A DNA stretch of 64,000 bases from Rhizophagus clarus (lineage: Eukaryota > Glomeromycota > Glomeromycetes > Glomerales > Glomeraceae). A program made the position numbers and the translations under genes. The notes beneath the pieces were generated by a model that was not told the DNA's origin, did not search any database, and worked only from the letters and a program-made list of their open reading frames with translations. Below, piece after piece: positions 1-11,174 of this stretch. Positions within the stretch are counted from its first letter, which is position 1, and every line of letters starts with the position of its first letter. The stretch spans positions 1-64,000 of the forward strand of contig BLAL01000021.1 of the NCBI GenBank assembly GCA_015698045.1. The letters are read 5' to 3'.

Positions 1-546
1 TATTAAACACCCGAGAAAGCGCCAGTGGGGAAATTTGCACAACCACAAACTATAAGCTTTACACAAAGCGATGATTGATGGTGAAATAAATATAGCCATA
101 TAATAAGTAAATCAATGGCACAATAAAACACAGCCTTAGATAGAAATAAAAAAGCATAATAATTAGAAAAAAAACAGAAAAAAAGATCTCTTTTTTGTAA
201 GTACCAGCCAGTTTAATTAGTACAGTATAACCTGTTCTTCACGCCAAGTACAAACAATTTATCCAAATGAGATTAAATGATAATCTCAGTGCAAAACTGT
301 GATTTTTATTGGTCTACAGAATTTGGTAAATATGCAATATGCACATGTGTAATTAGCTAATTAGGAATTTAAAGCAATGCTACGATCATTTGACCAGAAG
401 TTTTATACAGTATATGCGCATAAGACCAGTTCAAGAATACCAAGTCATCAAAGGAAAGGGAAATGGATGCTTTCTTGGATAAGGCGCATAAGAAAAAGCA
501 TCAGTGATGAAATGAGAGAAGAGAAGCTTCAGCATGAATCATCTAC

Positions 547-747
547 TCAGATATTTCTAACTCGCAGAACCGTTGCCTCTTTCTTTTTAAGATGTTCCTT
601 TTCCATACATGATTCCCATTCTTTGATTTCTACTTTGCTTCTTCCCCGGAGATCGGTTGAGACAGAACTGAAATAATCAATGTAGAGCGAGTTTGATAAA
701 AAATCAATTGTAGAACAAGGGCTAATACGTGAATTGTCTTCATCCAT
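547..747 (-). CDS. Possible small hypothetical ORF (66 aa)
   Basis: The frame opens with an ATG just after an in-frame TAA and ends in TGA. The predicted peptide has a mixed, protein-like composition: acidic and aromatic at the N-terminus, and a KKK-rich C-terminal tail. I recognise no domain. It could be the last exon of a broken gene or chance. An overlapping plus-strand frame at 377-676 looks less protein-like. No splice partner is clear on either side, so this is weak. Confidence 0.25.
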   Translation of the reverse strand: MDEDNSRISPCSTIDFLSNSLYIDYFSSVSTDLRGRSKVEIKEWESCMEKEHLKKKEATVLRVRNI

Positions 748-1085
748 ACCGCCTGAAGATACCGAAACTATCTTGTTTCTAACTTTGGCTTAGTTCAAAT
801 CACTCGCTATCCTAGGAATCATTCCTTTCAGTTCAGTGCTTTAAATAATCTCTTTTTCCTAAAGAATTTATTTTTCGTTCTCATTACTAACGTATTTTGT
901 ATTCGTGTTTATATTAAAGTAAGTTGCTCTCTGTTTATAGGAGAGGTTAATTATTAATTATACGACTTAAGATGTTTGAGAAGGTTCAAGGAAAAGATAA
1001 CTCGTAGTGTTATGATATCAATGCAAACAACTTTTTTTGCAGAAAAAGTTTTTTTTGGTAATAGGTATAACCACGATATAGAATT

Positions 1086-1470
1086 TTTAAAAAAAAGAAA
1101 AAAATTGAAAAAAAGATTAATTTTTACTCGATAATCACAATGTCCGTCATTATATTAATCAAATTTTTTTTCTTAGAAAATCTATTGAGATCAATGGTAA
1201 AAAAGAAACTTATTTTCGAAATTAATCGTAACAATGTGAGAAAAATATTAATTTTACTTGGCCATGATTTAATCACAATATCCATCATTATATTAATCAT
1301 ATTTTTTTTCCTTAAAAAAATCTGTATCATATGATGTAATAAGATCAATGGCAAAAAGAATTTTTTTTCTTTTCGTAATTAACCATATTAATCATAGATA
1401 TAATTACGATGCAAGAAAAAGATTAATTTTTTTCGATCATGATGTGGTAAGATCAACGCAAAAAAAAAGG
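1086..1470. repeat. Degenerate tandem repeat upstream of the Gln/Pro gene
   Basis: A segment containing CATTATATTAATCA followed by a T-run occurs at about 1136 and again at about 1273, a period near 137 bp. Each unit also carries a variant of the motif GATGTGGTAAGATCAA. The best copy of that motif (1433-1464) recurs at 4674-4705 upstream of the truncated paralogue, so it may be a promoter element or part of the duplicated block. Confidence 0.5.
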
Positions 1471-1539
1471 GGATAAAAAAAATTTTTTTTTTTTTTTTAT
1501 TCAATTATTTCTTTTTTTTTATATTGAGATATCATTAAA

Positions 1540-3403
1540 ATGTCTTCTCAAGATCTTGATAAAGAACAAGGAATTCGTAAAAAAGGTTCTCTTATTAAAC
1601 ATTGGCAGCCATCGCAACCGCAATATCAACAACCTCAGTCTCAATGGCCGCAACAACCTCAACAGCTGCAACAACCCCAATCTCAACAACCGCAACAACC
1701 TCAATCTCATCAACCGCAACAACCTCAATCTCAACAACCGTAACAATCTCAACCCCAAACTCTACTTCAGTGGCCGCGACAACCTCAACAATTTCAATTT
1801 CAATGGCCGCAACCACCTCAATCTCAATGGCCTCAACAACCTCAACAATCTCAACCTCATCAATTTCAATGGTCGCAACCACCTCAATCTCAATGGCCTC
1901 AACAACCTCAACAATCTCAATTTCAATGGCCGCAACCACCTCAATCTCAATGGCCTCAACAACCTCAACAATCTCAACCTCAATGGCCACAACCACCTCT
2001 ACCTCAATGGCCTCAACAACCTCAACAACCTCAACAACCTCAACAAAATCAGCAACGTCAATGGCCACATCATGAATACCAATGGTCGCAATCACCTTCT
2101 CAACAACCTCAACAATACTTACCTCAATTACCACCTCAACCTCCTCAACAAATTGATGATGAAGAAAAAATAGGTGACCTATAATTGAAATTCATTATTC
2201 TTTCTTTTTGTGATATGAATAGTTCACTTACCTTGATATTTAATAATTGTAGACAAAATGCTAAAAGAGGAGTTCTTGAGAATTGAGGAAATAATAAATA
2301 TATCTCCGGATCCCTATAAAACTAAGAAGAAAATAGCGGATGAATTCGGCCTAATTTTACCCGATTATATCAATTTTATGACCGAGAAATACAGGAAAAG
2401 TCAAAGTCCCATATCAACAATAACATCACTGGAATCCTCTCCGGCGACGTCACCACATTCCCCGCTGCGTTCTCTGCCTTTGAAGAGCTGCACTCCAATG
2501 TAAATATATATAGTAAATCTGTAATATTTATAATTCATATGTTCTAAGCCCATTTATTTTTATTATAGGGATAATTTTGAACGACAACTCATAAATAACA
2601 ATTTGGAGTTGCCGTCTCAATATTTTACTAGAGAACGTCACTACCCCAGAAGTCCTTCCTCAAGACCCAACGCGAATGTTCCAGATAAATATACGGAACC
2701 TAAAACCAGTCGCGAATATAGTCAAAAACAGATGAGTGAAATATTAGAAAATAATTATAGTTCTCTTCCAAAATGGATCTTAGATATCATTTACGTTGAA
2801 TTAAGAGCACTATTCCTTCGTACTCGACACCTTGATCATTCTTCTAGAAATTCAATGATAAAAGATATAATTAGTAAATTATTTCCGCATTTTTCTAAGA
2901 AGAAAGAAAACAAACAAAAAATTAGTTTTATGGGCAAACGTTTTCGAAAAGTTTTTGATGGATGGAGGAGCGAATTATGGTCGAATATAGGTTTCGCATA
3001 TCAGAATAGTTGCACTAACGATAATATTTCCCAGTTAAAATCTAAAGTTTCAGTTTCAACTATATTTCGTCAGTGGTTGACATGTGTTTCAAATGAACTA
3101 TCAGAAGAAATGGAAAGAGCGCCCCAAAATGTTATTATTTACGGGATTAGATGTTTAAGTGAGGAGGTGGATGATGACAAGACAGCTCGTCGCAACTTTT
3201 TTATGGCAAATACAGATTTATACACAATAAATTTGGACTTTGCTTGTACTGATAAAATAGATGTTACAAGATCAATGGAGCTGTCTCATTATTACATAAG
3301 TGCTGCAAGGTCATTTCCCGAAGATGATGACGAAAAGAATGATAATGATGAAAGAGAGCAAAGAAAGCATAAAAAAAAAGTAACTAAGAAGATTGAAAAT
3401 TAA
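1540..3403 (+). pseudogene. Gln/Pro-repeat orphan protein with an in-frame TAA
   Basis: Three exons fit well: 1540-2173, 2253-2499 and 2569-3403, with introns of 79 and 69 nt ending in TAG. The joined frame encodes about 571 residues. The N-terminal third is a Q/P/W-rich repeat built on blocks such as WPQPPQSQWPQQPQQ. The middle is short and charged, with a Ser/Pro stretch. The C-terminal 270 residues are a non-repetitive globular-looking region followed by a D/E/K-rich tail. I recognise no known domain. A single TAA at 1741-1743 (codon 68) interrupts the repeat. The same frame then runs open to the end, and the stop sits where CAA (Gln) codons dominate, so a CAA-to-TAA change is likely. This is either a very recent pseudogene, a sequencing error, or a readthrough or edited gene. 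Everything downstream remains intact, including the splice phases. Confidence 0.65.
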
Positions 3404-3496
3404 GGAGGCTAGTGAGAAGCGTTATTATAAATTTTATATAATATATTTTTATTATGTATCATTTTACATTTTTATCACGTCCTTTATTTTTATATT

Positions 3497-3637
3497 TCTC
3501 CAAATGGAGAGGACATTGTAGCTGGAGCTGGTGGTGACGATAATACTTTAAGGTTCTGGAAGATTTTTAATACTCTAAGAACAAAAGGGATAGAAAATAA
3601 ATATTCGTGGAAACTTGATGGTCTTATAATGTTATAG
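3497..3637 (+). pseudogene. Fragment of a Cdc20/Cdh1 WD40 repeat
   Basis: A 46-codon open stretch ends in TAG and reads like the last WD40 blade of Cdc20/Fizzy-family APC/C activators. It begins S-P-N-G-E-D, has an A-G-A-G-G-D-D segment, then T-L-R-F-W and I-F. The matching family signature is S-P-D-G...A-D-E-T-L-R-F-W. No start codon, upstream blades or C-terminal IR tail is present, so it is an isolated gene fragment. It lies directly downstream of the Gln/Pro gene and was probably carried in by duplication. Confidence 0.6.
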
Positions 3638-4637
3638 CGCTTTGATTTTTTTATTCGATCAATAGTTTATAGTAAATATTTAGCATAGAAGAGCTATAAT
3701 TTAGTAATTATACTTAACATTTACATTATTAATACTTTTATTATTAACACTTTTAATCATAAATAAAGTTCATATCAATAATTTTGCTTAATATATATAT
3801 AATTTATTCTTTGCTGAAATGTATTGAATTGTATCCGAATAGTAAACATATCATGCAAATAATCGTCTACCGATCGTGGATCAATTTACCGATAAATCGT
3901 CACGAATTATTATTAAAGTCGTTCCGATTTTAAAAATTTATTAACCATGTCGATAAAATTTAGTAAATGTATTGAATAGAATAATGTCTCTAATACATTT
4001 CAAATACTGTATATTAAAATATACATTCGTAAATAAAATGAGACTACTTTTACTGGACAAGGCAATTTTTTCAAGATATCGTATGATACTTTTATGATAT
4101 CATAAATATACTTAAAATTCGAATTTTAATATGGTTGTAAAGACATTTTACATAATAAAAAATCATTTTGAAAACCACATTAGAACCCATTTCCGATGCT
4201 TACCAGAACATCATAAAATATGTCATCCTGACAATGTATTTAAAACCATTTTATGATAATTTTCACAATTTTGTAAAGATTGACAGAACATGATTAATAT
4301 ATTTTAAAATGCCAATAAATTATTTTATTATACGGCTAAATAATAATACATAAACTACTAGTATAATTTACAAAATAGAAAAATTCCAAAGAAACGAACT
4401 GTTAGTAATAGTACATTAAAAAAAAAAAGATTTAAAAAAAAAAATGTTATAAAATACCCACCGAAATCTACACCCCTGAGCTCCAGTTGAAATCCCATGC
4501 TTTGAACCTGTCTAAAAAAAAGAACAAGTGTTAGTACATTTCGTTAAAGTAGTAATTAAAAAAACTCTTCTCTTACCAAATTCTCAATATCTAAAATCAT
4601 ATGGAAAATACATCAAAGTATATCAAAAAAAATATAT

Positions 4638-4979
4638 TTTTTCTTTCGAAATTGACCACCATATTAATCATACTCGATCATGATGTGGTAAGATCAATGC
4701 AAAAATAAGGAATGAAAGAATTGATTTATAATAATAAAAAAAAATGAGAAGAAAAAAAAATTTTTGACTCACATTTTAACCTGTAGAATCATCATCAAAC
4801 AAGTTTTAAAAATGTCTTCTCAATATCGTAATAAACCTATACAAGAACAAGAAATTCGTAAAAAGAATTCTCTTATTAAAATTTGGAAGCCTTTGCAACC
4901 GCAATCTCAACAACCTCTGTGGCGGCGACATACGGAAGTAGTCAAAGTCCATAGTATATTTTTATGTAATCTTGCTTAA
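4638..4979 (+). pseudogene. Truncated duplicate of the Gln/Pro gene 5' end
   Basis: The ATG at 4812 starts a 55-residue frame that opens M-S-S-Q and shares the segments E-I-R-K-K, S-L-I-K and the W-x-P-x-Q-P-Q motif with the gene at 1540. Similarity extends upstream to the motif GATGTGGTAAGATCAA (4674-4705 here, 1433-1464 there). The frame leaves the Q/P repeat after about 38 residues and runs into unrelated codons to a TAA at 4977. The C-terminal region is absent. It is a 5'-truncated-copy type duplicate; whether it is expressed is unknown. Confidence 0.6.
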
Positions 4980-5077
4980 TCATATAAAAATATCAGAATT
5001 TTATTTTAATAATATGGCAGCACGTTATACATATAAAAGTTGTAAAAAAAAAAAAAAAGTTTAATATTTGCGGTATT

Positions 5078-5470
5078 GCAGATGAGTTGCGATACCACAA
5101 ATGAGTTGCGGCAATGAAGTGACGATATCAAATCAATATCGTAAATACATCTTTTTTTATCCCTGAAATTACCAATATCGTAACGATATCAAGACTATAC
5201 CGATCAGATATTTTTTTAAATAAATGTTGTCACGATATCTCGGCGATAAATTGTGGGATGAAGTGACGATATCAAATCAATATCGCAAATATATCATCCT
5301 TTTTTTTTGAAATTACCAACATCGTAATGATATCAAGGCTGTGCCGATTTGATATTCTTTTGAATAGATATCGTCACGATATTTTCGCGATAAATTATGG
5401 TGATGAAGTAACGATATCAAATCAACATTATAACAATATCATCACAGAAATTGATACCATTATGACATGA
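5078..5470. repeat. Three tandem ~145-bp units rich in GATATC
   Basis: The phrase ACGATATCAAATCAA recurs near 5123, 5264 and 5411. Each unit also contains a second ATCGTAACGATATCAAG-type phrase and a TCACGATAT phrase. Units are about 141-147 bp and diverged. GATATC and its flanks are palindromic, so each unit has several short inverted repeats. No coding sequence is seen. Confidence 0.6.
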
Positions 5471-5636
5471 AATTTATATCGTACCCGTATCAATTCAACA
5501 TCGCTCATATTTTCAAGGTTTCTGTAAAGTAGTATATATTTTGGCATAAAGCCTGCTTTTAAACATATGAAATTACATTATTTTTCTTTCCTGTTTTTTT
5601 TAGTATTTGTTTATTTACAAATCTCTCTTTATAGTC

Positions 5637-6250
5637 ATGCCTTCACAGGATTCAACTAGGTTATATTGCTCAATTTGCAAAAGGCGTCGTGTTAAGGGGT
5701 TTAAAAATCGCTCAGGACTTCAACGACACGAAACACTAAAGCACATGTCTTACAATATACCTCCTTCACACATTTGACCAGTTCCAGATTCTAAACTTTT
5801 ACATTTAAAAAAGGCCATAATTAAAGAATTACAAAAATGTCTTAAGAATCATTACACCGCTGTTGGGAAACAAGTATTTTCAATACATTGTAGCGAAGAT
5901 GCTTTTGTTGGTATTTTTAAAGACTATATAATATGTTACTCTCCCTGTGGGTCTTTTTATTTATGTAAGTTTAAGGGAATAAAGGCTTTTGAAAAAGTTG
6001 AAAAAATCTTAGATGATGAAAATTGGAAAAAATGTAATTATGGAAAAAGACAATTAAGTTTTATTCATTTGCATATGCCTGAGAGTGAAAATAGCAATTA
6101 TGAACAAAATGTACAAAATGCAAAAAAAACTAAAAAAAATTATTAGTTGATGGTGAAATGATTGTTCAATGGAAGGTGACAGGAGGTAAGGATAAAAAGA
6201 ATCATAAGTTTGAAGCAGGTTCAGCACAATTCTGGTTTTTTCTAGATTAA
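5637..6250 (+). pseudogene. C2H2 zinc-finger ORF of a mobile-element type, broken
   Basis: The ATG at 5637 opens a frame with one C2H2 finger (C11, C14, H31, H36). A TGA at 5775-5777 interrupts it, after which the same frame continues to a TAG at 6144. An A-rich run near 6122-6140 then appears to carry a one-base indel, since the neighbouring frame continues coherent coding to a TAA at about 6248-6250. The downstream part includes the segment F-S-I-H-C-S-E-D and a lysine-rich region. From memory, similar finger-plus-CSED proteins are abundant in Rhizophagus. The gene faces the transposase-like frame at 6467-8723 tail to tail, which suggests both belong to one element. Confidence 0.5.
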
Positions 6251-6466
6251 TGTTAAATTTAAAGAAAATTTTTGAATTTATGTAAATAGATAAATTTTAT
6301 ACTATGGTAGTGTAATAGAAAGTATAAATTTTCATTTCTATCAGTCAAATGAAAAAAATTATATAAATAAAAATTAGTTTGGCAAAATTTTTTATTGCTA
6401 AACAAATAAAATCCATTATTGTAATTTAATGTTTAAGTAAATATTTACTAAACAAATAAAATCCCA

Positions 6467-8723
6467 CTATTGTAACCTAAATTTTTTTGACTTTTCAAAA
6501 AAATCAGGAACTCTATTTAACACAAAATATAACTGCCAGTTTTCATCCTCTAACATTTCCAAAATTACTGATTTTTGGGAATTTTCATTTCCATCATCTT
6601 TTAATGTAATTTGAAAATAAAGGCATATTTGCATATAGTTTTTTTTCTTTACTGCTGAACAGGAGAACGCAACTAACCCAAACTCATGATGGATTTCAAG
6701 AAATTTGGCAACATGATTGCACAGAACGTGTATGTATAGTGGTATGTATATACCTCTAATAAAATTACCACTATTTGGATGCCCTATAGAAAGAGTTGTA
6801 AATGCATCTAACCAAGATTTGGCTTTATAGCGAAAAAATTTCCCTGTTGTTTTCTTATCACATATTAGATGATATAGTTCATTGAATTGATCCCAGAGGG
6901 CACAAACTTGTATAGTTCGTGTTATTGACTGAAAAATAGCAAAAAAGTCAAATTCTTTAAGAACTTTTAATTTATCTGGCCCCATGAGAGAAGTGTATGA
7001 TAAATTGTTTGTGTTTTTTTCATACCAAAATTGAAAAGATACATTAAGTCACCTCATTTCTACTAGAATTTTGTCTTTCCAAATTTCTTCATTTGTAGTC
7101 TCATGACAAAGATCAGAAATTATTAGTTCCCATAATCTGTCTGTTATCCTCAAAAAAATATGCAACTCGTCAACCACCCAATTTTCTAATGATATCATAC
7201 TAAATAATAGTTTTTTAATATGACCATTTATTTGTTTGTAATTAATTTTAATATTATCCATTAATTTATTGATTGTTTTTGATATGATATTAATATCATT
7301 TTTACTGCAGGGGCAGAAGTGCAGTGCATTTGCGGCTTTCATCTTCAAACATATTGATAAAAATTTCCAGTCTGAGCTGAAAAATAACTCAACTGGCCAA
7401 CAGACATTATTTTTTTATTTAAAACCTCTTTCTTTTAATGTACATAAATCTGAAATTAATGGAGTCAACGCATTTTTTAGGGATTCATAAGTCTCAGCAT
7501 TGGGAAATAAAACTAAAGTATGATGATTATCTGGTTTTTGTAAACTATTTAAATCATTTAATAATGTCATTATTATCATCACATGTTTCAATTTACGCCT
7601 CATATTGCACCCATCACCTGAAATCTGAATATTTAATGTTGACCTCTTAGGAATTAAAATTCCTTCTTCAATATATAATGGTAGGATACAATTTAAAATA
7701 TCTGCTATACGATGCTGATCCTTTTTTTTGATTGATTTCAACATATTCAAAATAACAGCACTATCAGTAATATCAGGTTCTTCTATGATTGATTTAAATA
7801 CAGTTGGTTGCAACAATTCAACAAGAGTTGTTGGAACCTTTTTTTTCATTTCTGCATTAATTTTTTGGTGTATATCATATACTGCTTCTTCACGTAGAAG
7901 ATCTTCAATTCGTGCTAAAGATTGATAAGCTTCTCTTGAAATATGACCTTTATCTATAGATTTAACAATTGTTTCAATTTTTTTTACTTCCTTTATTTTA
8001 TCCAGTGTTCCAAAATTAATGTTATACAAGTCTTCACTGGTTTCAAATTTTATTTGTTTAAATCTAATTTGATCATCTGGATGAAATGTATTGCTTTTTT
8101 CTTTTTCAACAATATCTAAAACACACTGTGACAGTCCAAGTATTTTGCGATGCTTTTGAGAATTACCAAGATCATTAAATGGTCAAATTTTAAGATCTAG
8201 AAATATTGTTTTACGCACTTGTTCAATACTAAGTAATTTGAGACCAAAAAGTAAAGGACCAGACATTTTTCCTTTATTTTCTTTGTTTGACTGGTTCCTA
8301 TTTTTACCCATTTCTTTAATTTCATTAAACTCCTAATAGTATAAATTAGTATTTGGTTTCAATATCAAAATTATTCTTAAAAAATATTTTTATATAAATT
8401 AAATGTACCTGATAATACTTGCCAGTAGTATCTGTTGAAGATTTCCAGGATTGAACTTTTCTTGTAAAATTAACCCCAAAGCAAACTTTATATAAAGGTC
8501 TTTTTTCTACATATTCAATTGAACATTTAACTGTATGCATTGATTTTCCGTATTGAGTTCTAACAACATAATTATGGGAAATTGGATATTTCAGATATCT
8601 AGTATAGTAAAGTTGTTCTGTAAGTGGATATGTTCCCTCTTTTATGATCTTATAAAAAAAAGTTTTTTTACTATCAGAGAGCTTTATAAAGGAACTTTTA
8701 GGAAAAGTGCTTTCTTCTAGCAT
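6467..8723 (-). pseudogene. Large transposase-like protein with three in-frame stops
   Basis: Exon 1 is 8723-8409 and exon 2 is 8332-6467, separated by a 76-nt GT-AG intron. The joined frame has about 727 codons and one register throughout, interrupted by TGA at 8185-8183, TAA at 7417-7415 and TGA at 7051-7049. Recognisable pieces are an I-S-G-D-G-C-N-M motif, which could hold a catalytic Asp, a C-P-C-S segment, and the segment W-V-V-D-E-L-H-I-F-L-R-I-T-D-R-L-W. From memory these occur in a repetitive family shared by Rhizophagus and some invertebrates. The superfamily is not certain. No terminal inverted repeats were found. The stops are all consistent with C-to-T (or G-to-A) mutation of CAA, CGA or TGG codons. 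Confidence 0.55.
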
Positions 8724-9620
8724 AATTTATATTTTACATGACCGTACTTAGATTATTAGATGTAAATGTTTGTAAATAAAAAAAATTGTATGAAAAAGTA
8801 TGATATAAAAGTGATTTATAAAATAAAAATATAAACAAAAATAATTAACAAAATTATTTTTTTTTAAAAAAAAAATGATATAAATTATTTATTGAAAAAA
8901 AATGAGGAAGAAAAAATAAATTATCAGATGACTATTAGATCAATATTTGTGTCATGTGGCATTTTTGGCAATTGTGGCCTGTGCAATGTGAAAAACCTGT
9001 ATTTAATCTAAATTTAGTTACAAGCCTGATAATCATTTCCAAATTGAAACACTTTTTTTTAATTTGCATTGAAATTTGATGTCCAAAAATTAGCTGTTGA
9101 AATTTTTTTTTTAAAAAAAATTTATTTTTTAAATTATCATTTAGTGAATAAAATAAATATTTTTTTTTTTTCTTAAAATAGCATACACATTATTGCATCT
9201 TTATTAGAAAGTAAAAAAATTAATATTAAAAAAATAAAGAGAGAAAATTGTAATAGTAAAAGGGATTTAACGTTAAGAAATATTTACCAAATGTTTCTTT
9301 AGTTTGTAGAAAATAGACTTGAGGAGACTTGTTATTAAACTGAAAGTCTTCAGATTGTTGTATTACGTATCCTAATCTTTATATGGACAATGACCGATAT
9401 AATATTATATCATTCATATGGCAGGCCTATGCGACAGTATACTTTTTCAATTTTCACATTTATTTCAAAACCAAGCTCATAAATATATGTAACTCTATAT
9501 CAGATATCCCAGCTTTTACCTCCACTTCTGCTATAACAACTGAAAATGAGATAGTCACACTAGCGATTAAAATTAAAGGGTATACAACATTTAAATTTAT
9601 TTCATTCTTATGAGAGAAGT
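8724..9620. other. AT-rich spacer
   Basis: Long A and T runs dominate. A plus-strand frame at 9383-9613 and a minus-strand one at 9460-9900 are open but have no recognisable content; the minus one overlaps the clearly coding plus-strand pseudogene. No gene or repeat with clear boundaries is seen here. Confidence 0.4.
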
Positions 9621-10596
9621 TAAGACTTAGTGAGAAGAATGAGATTTTAGAAAAGGAGATTAACAGTTGTGACTTCCTTAAGATGAGTAAAGAAGAATTT
9701 TGCAGCATTGGTTTGGGTTTAGGATTTGCATCAAGGCTTGCAGACTTTGTCAAGGAGTATGAGAAAAAGAAGTTGCGCTCATTCTTCTTATACCTCAGTT
9801 TGAGTAAGGTATTAGTGGAATATGGTATCGAATAGTTTCTATACCACTCTTCATCCCTTAAACACAGGAAATTCAAGAAGTCAATAAGTTTTTTAAACAC
9901 TGCATATCAGAGATTCTTTTTAGGTTATGTTTTTACGGCACATTACAACTGGATAGTTTGGAGGCCATGCGTAATGAGTACGTAGTAGCGCTTCTTCATG
10001 CTAGGATTAATATCATCACGAATAAAATAGATAGAGAACTTAGCATGCTTCTTTTATATGAAATATCTGGAGTTAGAAGCAAAGACCGGGTTGATTATAC
10101 GATCAAGGTATGAGATATTTCTGATCTACTCATGTTAACTTCAGTTTACCACTGACCAAAATATTACATGTGATGTAAACAGTCAAACGGATAGGAAGCT
10201 GAGGACCTTATTTGCATCATGGAGGACAAATAGCATAAAGTTCCATAGGCTTCGTTTAAAATATAAAACAGCTTGAGAATGCCTACGAGATGAATAAGAG
10301 AAAGAGGAAACGAAGTGATAATGATTTTGACTACTTCTATGGTATCGTCATAACAGGTCGAGACTGGCATTTTCTTTTATATAGTCCTGAAAAAATATTT
10401 AAGGTAAGTGATACCATCTATTCAATTAAATTTACCAAGAAGGCCCTGGATATTAATTCTGAAGAGTATACTAATTTGTAAGAATGTGAGGAAGATTTTG
10501 AGCATAATCGTAGGTTTGTTAAAGGATAGGACGTGTGCAGAAGATGAATTGGAAAGGAAGAGGGTTAGGATAGAGAGTTATCAATTGAAAAAATAA
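9621..10596 (+). pseudogene. SAM-like plus nuclease-like lineage family, degenerate
   Basis: Collinear coding pieces sit in shifted frames. First comes a SAM-like helix block (M-S-K-E-E-F...L-G-L-G-F-A-S-R-L-A-D-F). Next is a block with M-R-N-E-Y-V-V-A-L-L-H and R-V-D-Y-T-I-K. After a probable 82-nt intron (gtatga...aacag) comes the segment D-L-I-C-I-M-E-D-K. The last part holds N-K-R-K-R-K-R and I-T-G-R-D-W-H-F, ending in E-R-K-R-x-R-I-E. The D...E-x-K arrangement resembles a PD-(D/E)XK nuclease fold; that is inference. From memory this is a highly expanded Rhizophagus family. Breaks include a TAG near 9832, a TAG inside the second block and a one-base deletion near 10480, so it is dead. Confidence 0.55.
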
Positions 10597-10792
10597 GGGA
10601 TTATAATCTGTAGTCAATAATTGTATATAGTAGTGTATCACAGGCTAAGACTCGAACATGTATTTATTTTTTTGTGTATCAATGGTTTTGTGTCCCTAAC
10701 TTTTGTAACTTGTAACAATAAAGTTTAACAATTTATCTTATTCATTTATCTGCATGAGGGGAGGCAGAGAGCTAAACTAATCATCACGATTA

Positions 10793-11171
10793 GGAGCATG
10801 TCAGAAATCAGCTGATTTCCTTCAATTAGTAGCCCTTACCCCCTATCCTCCTACCTGATTACATTTTAATTGGTTAAAAAAATATATAATAATATATATA
10901 ATTATATTTATATAAATAACTCGTGATCTAGTAATCCAATTTTTATGAATTTTTTTTTGTTTTATAGCTTTTGATAAGCCCTACAAAATAAAAAAAAAGT
11001 TTAATTAAATTTGAGCTATTAGATGGCAAGATAATTGCAAAAAACTATTTTAATATATAAATAGTAATAATATATTATATATATTATATAATTTATAGCC
11101 AATTATAGGAACCTGATTTTTAGGTTAGCCTCCCACCCCCCTATTAAATCAGCTGATTTCTGGCATACCCC
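10793..11171. mobile_element. Harbinger-type MITE with TTA target duplication
   Basis: The 379-bp element is bounded by inverted repeats of about 25 bp. The left end is GGAGCATGTCAGAAATCAGC, and the reverse complement of the right end matches it with three transitions. It is flanked on both sides by TTA (10790-10792 and 11172-11174), the 3-bp target duplication of PIF/Harbinger elements. The TIR itself contains the palindrome ATCAGCTGAT. The interior is AT-rich and non-coding, so it depends on a transposase elsewhere. Confidence 0.75.
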
Positions 11172-11174
11172 TTA

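Noticed and set aside
1556..2173. Long alternative frames (Asn/Leu-rich, Ser/Thr-rich, Val/Glu-rich) over the Gln/Pro repeat
   Set aside because: All are shadows of the same trinucleotide-structured repeat. Only the Gln/Pro frame splices onto the downstream exons.
9383..9613. 76-codon plus-strand frame upstream of the SAM-like pseudogene
   Set aside because: It shows no similarity to the family that follows and could be chance in AT-rich DNA.
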